NCBI GenBank assembly: GCA_001599755.1
Contig: BCHX01000005.1
Location: 752,800-816,799 of the forward strand
Origin: Gliomastix tumulicola
Taxonomy: Eukaryota; Ascomycota; Sordariomycetes; Hypocreales; Bionectriaceae
DNA length: 64,000 bases
Direction of reading: 5' to 3'
The position numbers were made by a program, and so were the translations under genes. The notes beneath the pieces are model-generated. The model had not been told where the DNA came from, made no database searches, and worked only from the letters and a program-made list of their open reading frames with translations. Shown in pieces: positions 56,987 to 64,000 of this stretch (positions are counted from its first letter, which is position 1; each line of letters opens with the position of its first letter).

Positions 56987-59900
56987 GCTTGGCAGGATCA
57001 AGATCAAGATCAAGATCAGGATCAAGTAGGTCGTAGTGGTAACAATGCTTGTCGAACAATTAGGCGCGGCTGCCGTATTGCTGCATCAAAAACGGCCACA
57101 GTATCCAGGAAGATTAAAACCAGATCTTCCAGAACAAAAACCGCAATAGAATATGCTGAAGGACTCCGTTTTGGGATGATGCTGCAGGTCCAGAGCAGGG
57201 GAAGGCTCCGGCCACTGTAGAGAGGAGGGTTTTTGGCGTAAGATGATGCAGAGAAAAGAAGTTGCTGGAACTGATGACTGTAGAAATACAAAACAAACAA
57301 GGTTAACCGAGTTCTTGACGTTTTCCCAGGGAGTAAGAGTGCGGAAGAGGTTCGGTCGAGGTGGACGCAGAGCCAGAGGGCCAGAGGGGGGAGCCGGTGG
57401 TCAGGGCAAGCCTGGAGAAAGATGCAAAGGAACGGAGCTGGGTGGACGCAGGAGCGGGTAGGAAGAACGGGAAGGGGAAGTAAAAAAAGGGCAGAAAAAT
57501 GGGCGTGTTTAAAGTGTCTCGTGGGCGGGGACAGCCGCAAGGGAAGGCAAGGGAAGAGGAGTGGGAGTGGGAATGCAGCAGACAGCGGATGGGCCGGTGT
57601 CAGGCCGCCTCGTTGCCAACTTACTCGTCAGGTATGGGCACTGGGGCCAGCGACGGCCAGAGAGACGGGCACGCGAAATGGGTTCCCGGCACGGGGGCAC
57701 GGGGATCGAACTCGAACTCGACTCAGGCGCAGGCGTGCAAAGGCGTGCAAAGGCGTGCGTAGGCGTGCGTAGGCGTGCGTAGGCGTGCGTAGGCGTGTGA
57801 ACGAACGTCTGTTGTCTAGCGGGGGCTAAACCCCTTTCCTTGGCTGGCGGTGCTAGAGCTCTAGCTGGCCGGCGGACTGGGCACCTGTCTAGAGAAAGAC
57901 TTTGTTAGCGGTTGGTCCGCGACATCGGCTGGAATGCTAGGCTATGCCTCTCTCCCTTGAGTTCGAGGGCTGTTTCTAGGGGACGAGGCCCGGAGCGATG
58001 TCCGTCAACGGGCTAGCAGCACCCCAAGGCCGTCTCTCCGCCTTCTGCCGCCTCCGTATCCGTATCCGTCTCTTCTGTGTCCGGCTCACAGGCTCACAGA
58101 GCTCAGAGCTCAGAGCTCAAGGGCACGGCAGCGCGCGCGAGACACAGAGTTCCCGAGCCTAAACAGAGTTCGAGCTGGGGACTTGGAGAGAGAGAGAACG
58201 GCCGTCCCAATGCGGCCTGGCAACGTGCCCGGATCGTTGGGGAAAAAACGTGCAGTGACGACAGATGATGCCGAGGGCACACAGCCTCCCCCGAATAGGC
58301 ACTACCTATGCGGCTGATGGCTGTCGCCCCCAAGGATGTGCCAGGGAAGAGTGCGAGAACAACTGACCGACAATGGTCTTTCGGAGAGTGTGGTGAGAGA
58401 GGCTGAAAAGGCGCTTTTGGCCGAGGCCCGCCCGGACCTTGCCTTGCCTTGCTTGCCGGCGCGCGGCTCGTCCAAGGGTCCAACGGTCAAGAGACCAGAG
58501 ACCGACTCGCCGGGAAAAGGTGCAAATGAAGCTGTGCAGACGGTGCAGGTGACGATGACTGTGGCGCGAAAGAAAAAAAGCGTTGCAGCAGAGTTCAACG
58601 CCGGCGTTGCCTCTAGAACTCTCCGCAACGGCGAGAGGACGAATAAGAATGCAGCCGTGCCACCGTTGGTACCCCAAGGTAGTAGTGAAGCGGCGGGAAA
58701 AAAGATGGCCAGCAGGATGGATGCTCGGGGAGAGAAGAGAGAAGAAGAAGAAGAAAAAAAGCAGACGACGCGGATTGGAAAAAAAAAATCAAGACGAGGG
58801 GTGCGCTCTTTCCTCCTCTCGTCGATTTTCTCTCTCTCTCTTTTTTTTTTTCGGGAAGGACCGTCCCAAGGCAGGAGCCACCGTTTGTGCTTACCTCTTT
58901 TTGCTCTCTCGTATGGCCAGCTCGGGGGTTGCACTGACTAGCTGTCTCTGACGGTGATTTGACTCAATCTCTCGGCTGCGATGCTGTCAATTGGCGAAGA
59001 ATTGAACCCCAACGAACACAATTGACGCTGTCGAACGCTCCCGTGGTCGATTGACGCCGGAGGGGAAGGATGGTGAGAGGTGGAAAAGGTGTGGTGCTGG
59101 TGAGTTGGTGGTGGTGGGTGATGATGGTGAGTGAGATTGGATAAAAGCTGCAAGTCAGGTGCTGGAGCCAAGCCTGGATCAGGTCAGGTCAGGTCAAGGT
59201 ATTAGAAGGGGAAAGCAAATTCGGGGGGAGGGAGGATCCAACTGACGTATACATAGGAATTTTCTGGCAGAGAGACGAGACGAGACGACGGGAGCCCAGA
59301 GCCCAGAGCCCAGAGCCCAGAGCAGCAGTGCACCAGATAAACCACACACCTGGCTGGCTCGCTCGCTCGCTGTCCATGCACCATGCACAAGCCGCCTGAA
59401 AGGTACCCAAGTCCAAGCAATCTGGCCGTACACCTACGAGTACTACCTATAGCGTGCCTCCCGTCACAGGGGGTGGCCCCAGGGAAACTTGAGGAGGAGG
59501 GAGAGGAAGGGAAAGGCCCGGGTGGGCGCTGCACCAAGCTCAACTATTGCAGGGAGCTCCCTTAGTGAGGGAAGGGGTGTTTCCAGCGACAGGGACAAGG
59601 GGGGGGGAGTGCTGGCAGCACCACCACCACCGCTTGAATCATGGATCACTCGAATCGACAAGACAAGAGCCCACAGTGCAGAAAGACAACAGCCAGGCCC
59701 GCCCAATGAGAGGCGCTACCTGGGCAGGAAAACCCCGTCTGGGGCTGCTTCTGGCGCTTGGTCCCGACCGTCCACGGTACGGGCTGGGCTGCAGAGGCGG
59801 CCGCATGGATATCCATTGTCTCTGGCCAAAGGAGCCAATGGCGGTTCCAGGGCTCGGTTGTTAGCTCGCTCCTTGCTCTCGTGTGTGCGGAGTATTGCTC

Positions 59901-62900
59901 CCTCAGGACCACCCTCAGACGAGCAAGCCTGCCTGACTGACTTGCATTCGGCGCACGTCTCCAGTCGGTGGCTGCTGCAGTGGCTTGCTGCAGCGGCCGG
60001 CCACTGGACGCCTTCAGAACCTGTTTTAGAACCTGTCTTCGCTTTCTATTGGCCTTCGGGGCAGGGTCTCGATGCCTGCATATGCGTGCTGCCCTGCACC
60101 TGCATCGTCCGTGCTTCACCTCAACTCTCACGAGTGGCGAGAGTGGCAGTGATTCGCCGGCACTTTTCGCTCAGGCGCAATTTCATCCACTCACAGTCTC
60201 ACACCACCTTGAGATGGATACAAAGAGAATGAAAAAAAAATACAAAATACATGTTCGGTTATGTTCCCAGCAAGCAACGGTCCTTGCCTTACGCTACGTA
60301 CCCGCTCAAAAATCCTGGATCTTTGGGATTTCCACCCCGGCCCTTCTGACTGACCACCTACAGGTAAGCATGGTCACTAGGTCCTTTGGATCGAGACAGG
60401 CAAGAGGTGTCAAGATGGATCACTAATACAGAAGACCACAGTCAAAAAAATAAATAAAAAAAATCACCAGTTTTTGCTCTGCCACGACTCCATGATCGAC
60501 CGGGCGTCAGACGAAGAGATACGCAGGCAGAGACGAGACAGTCACACAGAGGCCACAGATCCAGATACCGGCAAGTGCAGACCTCGTGTCCCCCGGCGAA
60601 GCGTCGTGAAGACGACAGGAAAAGCAGTAAAAATATGCTGTGACAGGGGTCGGATTGTCTCTCGGGAAATTGGCGTGTTCCAGGGTAGAATGTGACGACG
60701 GCGGTGATCCGAGCTAGACTTTCTCAGATCTGATGCCCCCCGTGACAGACTAACAGTACGACCAGCTGAAATTACCCCACGATCCACGGTCTCGCCAGCC
60801 AACGCTCGAAGCGGCGGCGGGCGCTTCTGTCTCGTTTCATTCGTGAGAGCGCGCGCGACGCCAAGCTCGACTAGGCCAAGCCTGCCAGCTCGGAGTTCTC
60901 CCTGTCTCATGCCTCCTGGCCGCCGCGTTCGCAGGGCTCGGCCGTCTTTGAGGCTCGGAGCGCACGCGCACGAACCTGTTGCGATGAACGAACGCGGTGA
61001 TCAGCGATGAGCCAAGCTAAAACGCCCGGGAACCGCTTACATCATGTCAAACAAACTCCCCCCAACAAAGAGGGATCAGGGCCGCCAGCTACGGATACTT
61101 CGCCACTCGAATAACGGAGTGCGGAAAGGATCAGGATCAGGGCCAGAACGGGCACAAGATGCAACACGCGGATGCTACCCTAAATCGACATCATACGATC
61201 TCACCAACTTCACTGCCAATGCAGGGAAAAACAGGCACGGAGCAGGCACACGGAGCAGCTCGTGCGTCCACCACCCATGACATGCGCATATTGGCATGTC
61301 GTGGAATGGACTTTGGTTTCGAAGAGGGTGGGCACACGAGGGGGAAAACATGCCCGTGGTTGCGTCGTCCATCCCTTCTGAATACGAGACCATGTCCGGA
61401 CGCCTTCAGTCGCACTATCGACAATTATGTAGGTCATTCTCTAATGTCTCGGCAGTCTACCGTGCGGCTCGTCTATTGTATTGGTTCGCCCGGCCGGCTC
61501 GCCCCCCTGAGCATAGCCAGCCACTGACAGGCCAACCACAGACCAGAGACGGCCGAAATTCGTGAACCAGAGCGGAGCGCCCAGCTGAGCCAGAGCAAAA
61601 ACCACTGGCCGGCTATTAGCGAACGAACGGACGAACGAATGAACGAACGAGCCCAGCGAGGCCAAGCACGGAGTACTAGGCGAGGACTTTTCCCTTTGTG
61701 CTCCTCTTCTCCTTCAACCGGGCTCCCAAGCTCGCTCCAGGGAGGTCCAGGTCCAGGCATGCCTGTCCTCTGGGACCGAGAGGCTGGCTTGCCGTACATA
61801 GCCTGTAGCCAGGCCTGCCATGCCCCCTATTGAAAAAAATTACCCGGGCCGGGAGCCACTGCCGTTCGTTCTCTGCCTGAACAGAACAACCTTTTGCCCT
61901 TTCTGCCTCTCCCCCCCCAAGCCCCCCAGCGCGGACCACACACACTACTGTACCCTACCCTAGCTGGGACCCGTCTGGCGGTGTCACTGGACTGGAGCCA
62001 GCTGGTGGAGAAGCCACTCGCTAGGGAGTGCGTGCATTAATTCTTCGGAGCCCGAGCTCAGCGGCAGGCAGTATCTCTCGCTGCTCTCGACTGCTGGAAT
62101 GTGCGGGAGGAGGGAGGAGGGGCGTGCAGCCCAGTAAACTTGCACGCGGACACGGACGGGTGCGCCCTTCTCACCGCCCGACCGGGCTACCAGGGGCGAT
62201 TCCTGGGCTCCTGGATTTGAGCCTACGTGGTGGAGGCACGGTAGGTACATATTTCCTCCCACGCAATTCATTAGTTGATTACAGCACCTCACCTCCAAGA
62301 GCCAGTTCCAACCCCCCCCCCTCTTCTCGTCGAAAAGTAGCAAGGAGCAGCGGGAAAAAAGAACGTCAGGAGCTCGACATCGAGATGCGCGGGAGGCGAC
62401 CACAGCAAACGCGGTATGTATTGATAAGAAAAAGTCCATCTGCAATAGCACTGCGTGCATTGGTCTGTCTCACCGCGACGTGATTCGTCGACAGGCAGAC
62501 CGCTCATTCGAAATCAATCAATAATATGCCGCCGCCGCTTCTGAGACCAACTTTTTGGGACCTTGACACCTTGCACAGGATTCCCAACTCTAAAACCATG
62601 TGCGAGCCAGCAAGCCTCTTGTGTGCCGTCCACCCTTCGGAGCACATGCTCGTACAGGTAGGGCTCTGCCGGGCTTGGACAGGTCCTTCATCGGGATGGC
62701 CCGATGAAACCTGGGGGTGTGGCCAGCAAGGAGGCTAAATGGTCGGTCGTACGTAGTACCGGGTGGTGATACAATTGTCAATATTGACGCTGTGTTATAC
62801 ATGCACATGTTCAACGTCCCAGCGTCGCGCACGTCTCAGACATACGACGACACCAACCGGAGAAATGAAATCTGTTGCCCCATGCAGGTGCTACTCTGGT

Positions 62901-64000
62901 TCTGATTCCGACCAGATGAATGGTGAGAATCCAGATTAACGGCCCTCTTTCGCCTCCTCCTTCTCCTCCTCCTCCAATATCCCCCCTGGACCCTGTGTGC
63001 TTCCGCCGTGCTCCATCCGTCAGGGCTTGGCTTCGGATATTGTCGATTGGACACGGCGAAGGAGGACGACGGGCATGCGATCGGATGCAATGCAATGCAA
63101 TGGCTGTAACTGTTGTGCTGTGGTCGAGAAACGGAGCAGTCTCCGAGCGTTGTTGCGAAGTACTTACGCTGACGCTGGTTCTTGAAATTGGAGAGGACTT
63201 CTGCATGGCTGCTGCTGCGTCACTCTCCTTCTCGAAAGCAACTGCATGACGCTTCCTCTCCCCCCCTGGCAAAATGGCCTTATTCTCTCTCGTCCTTCCC
63301 TTCTCAAGCTTCTCCCCCCCGGCTCTGACCCTTGCCGCCCACACACTGCTTCCTTAACGGAGTATAGGCAGGGGTCGGTCTCCCTAAAGCACGGACAGCC
63401 TATGAACCATGCTCCAGGGCTCCCGAGGCCCTTCTGGTTCCCTCCTGAGCTGTGCTTGAGTGAACTGGGCTAGGTAACAAGCAGCTAGCTGACGTTGACT
63501 AGCGAAGCCCATCGATTCATGCCCATCGCTGTGGGCTCGCTGGCTGGACTATATCTAAAGAAACCTGATCTTCGGGAATCTGACAGCCAGGCGCACCGCA
63601 CCGTACCGTACCGCGCGCGCCCTGGTCTGGTCTGGCTTGAACTGTGGGGATGGGAGAGAGGCTATCGACGAACGTCTTGACCTCTTGGGGGGAGGGGAAG
63701 CGTCGGCCGTGGCTGATGATTGGAGGTACTTGGTACATGTGACGGTGAGCAGTCGAGGAGCCGAGTCGAGCGCGATTCATGCGACCATGTGTCTCATCCT
63801 GCATGGGTGGCTGGCTATGGTCAGCTCGCATTTCGCCCCCAACAACAGACCATGTTTGCGAAAGAAGAAGGGCTGGAAAAGGACCTTGTACCTGGGCCTT
63901 GAGGACTGTGCTGTACAGTACAGGCCTCTCTCTCTCTCCCATCCTTATGATCCCATGAGGTAGTGAGCCCGCCCGCACTACTGCACGCAGCATAATGTGT
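56987..64000. other. Gene-free interval of 7 kb upstream of the Zn2Cys6 gene
   Basis: Begins with a GATCAA hexamer repeat just before the Zn2Cys6 start (56996-57025), then a 10-bp repeat array, GA- and T-rich runs, CAGAGCC repeats near 59295-59320 and A-rich stretches near 60230 and 60440. I found no gene that passes on length, domain or splice evidence. It likely holds the long promoter and leader of the transcription factor, and possibly unrecognised noncoding RNA. Confidence 0.5.
57731..57800. repeat. Seven-copy 10-bp tandem repeat (AGGCGTGCGT)
   Basis: Seven head-to-tail 10-bp units. The first two end in CAA and the last is TGA-variant. Noncoding. Confidence 0.95.

Noticed and set aside
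1..64000. Peroxisomal stop-codon readthrough (TGA CTA) at gene ends
   Set aside because: I checked the stop contexts of all called genes and none has TGA followed by CTA.
1..64000. tRNA or 5S rRNA genes
   Set aside because: I looked for B-box-like GGTTCGANNCC sequences and 5S core motifs on both strands. Isolated TTCGAA-type matches (for example near 10470, 45130, 57702) lack a fitting A box or cloverleaf.
1..64000. Secondary-metabolite cluster around the Zn2Cys6 factor, lipase and GH43
   Set aside because: No polyketide synthase, NRPS, terpene synthase, P450 or transporter is present, and these genes are far apart among housekeeping genes.

Overview
The window reads as nuclear DNA of a filamentous ascomycete, most likely a Sordariomycete. 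Genes carry short (about 60-125 nt) GT-AG introns with CTAAC/CTGAC-type branch points, coding exons are GC-rich with C-ending codons, intergenic DNA is full of microsatellites and pyrimidine tracts, and the recognisable families (ASH1, SFH5, 2EXR, F-box, Zn2Cys6) are typical of Pezizomycotina. There is one 30-base N gap (6040-6069) and three isolated ambiguous bases (42814, 42821, 46129). No rRNA, tRNA, CRISPR or intact transposon was found. Gene density is low: several intergenic stretches run from 4 to 8 kb.

Layout, left to right: a gene cut by the left edge (1-1001, minus); a repeat-fronted 2EXR protein with an internal TAG (4889-6360, minus); a CCDC97/DUF2052 protein (7768-8612, minus); a GH43 glycosidase (9400-10395, plus) convergent with a large class 3 lipase (10660-14262, minus); an unknown 273-residue protein (15961-16863, minus); an ASH1-type histone methyltransferase (21033-23913, minus); a 7.9 kb gene-free stretch; an F-box-like protein (31817-33586, plus) convergent with SFH5 (34490-35908, minus); an RRM protein with an internal TAG (37863-40446, minus); ARPC4 (41710-42579, minus) head-to-head with the deubiquitinase UBP6 (43092-44961, plus); a small membrane/coiled-coil protein (45464-45897, minus); a doubtful small gene (46022-46267); an F-box gene (46871-48214, minus); and a Zn2Cys6 transcription factor (55238-56986, minus) inside a gene-poor right third.

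The genes do not form a metabolic cluster. They are mainly housekeeping and regulatory: chromatin (ASH1), actin nucleation (ARPC4), proteasome deubiquitination (UBP6), phosphoinositide transfer (SFH5), lipid hydrolysis, RNA binding, F-box adaptors and a transcription factor.

The most interesting signal is a set of otherwise continuous reading frames interrupted by one in-frame TAG. In the 2EXR gene the TAG sits exactly where the family has a conserved Trp (TGG). In the RRM gene it lies in the 7-nt loop of a predicted hairpin. A third, weaker case in the F-box gene has a good intron alternative. Sexual-stage A-to-I editing of UAG to UGG is known in Sordariomycetes and would restore these frames. 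Recent nonsense mutation, splicing or sequencing error are the competing explanations, and only matched RNA and DNA reads can decide.
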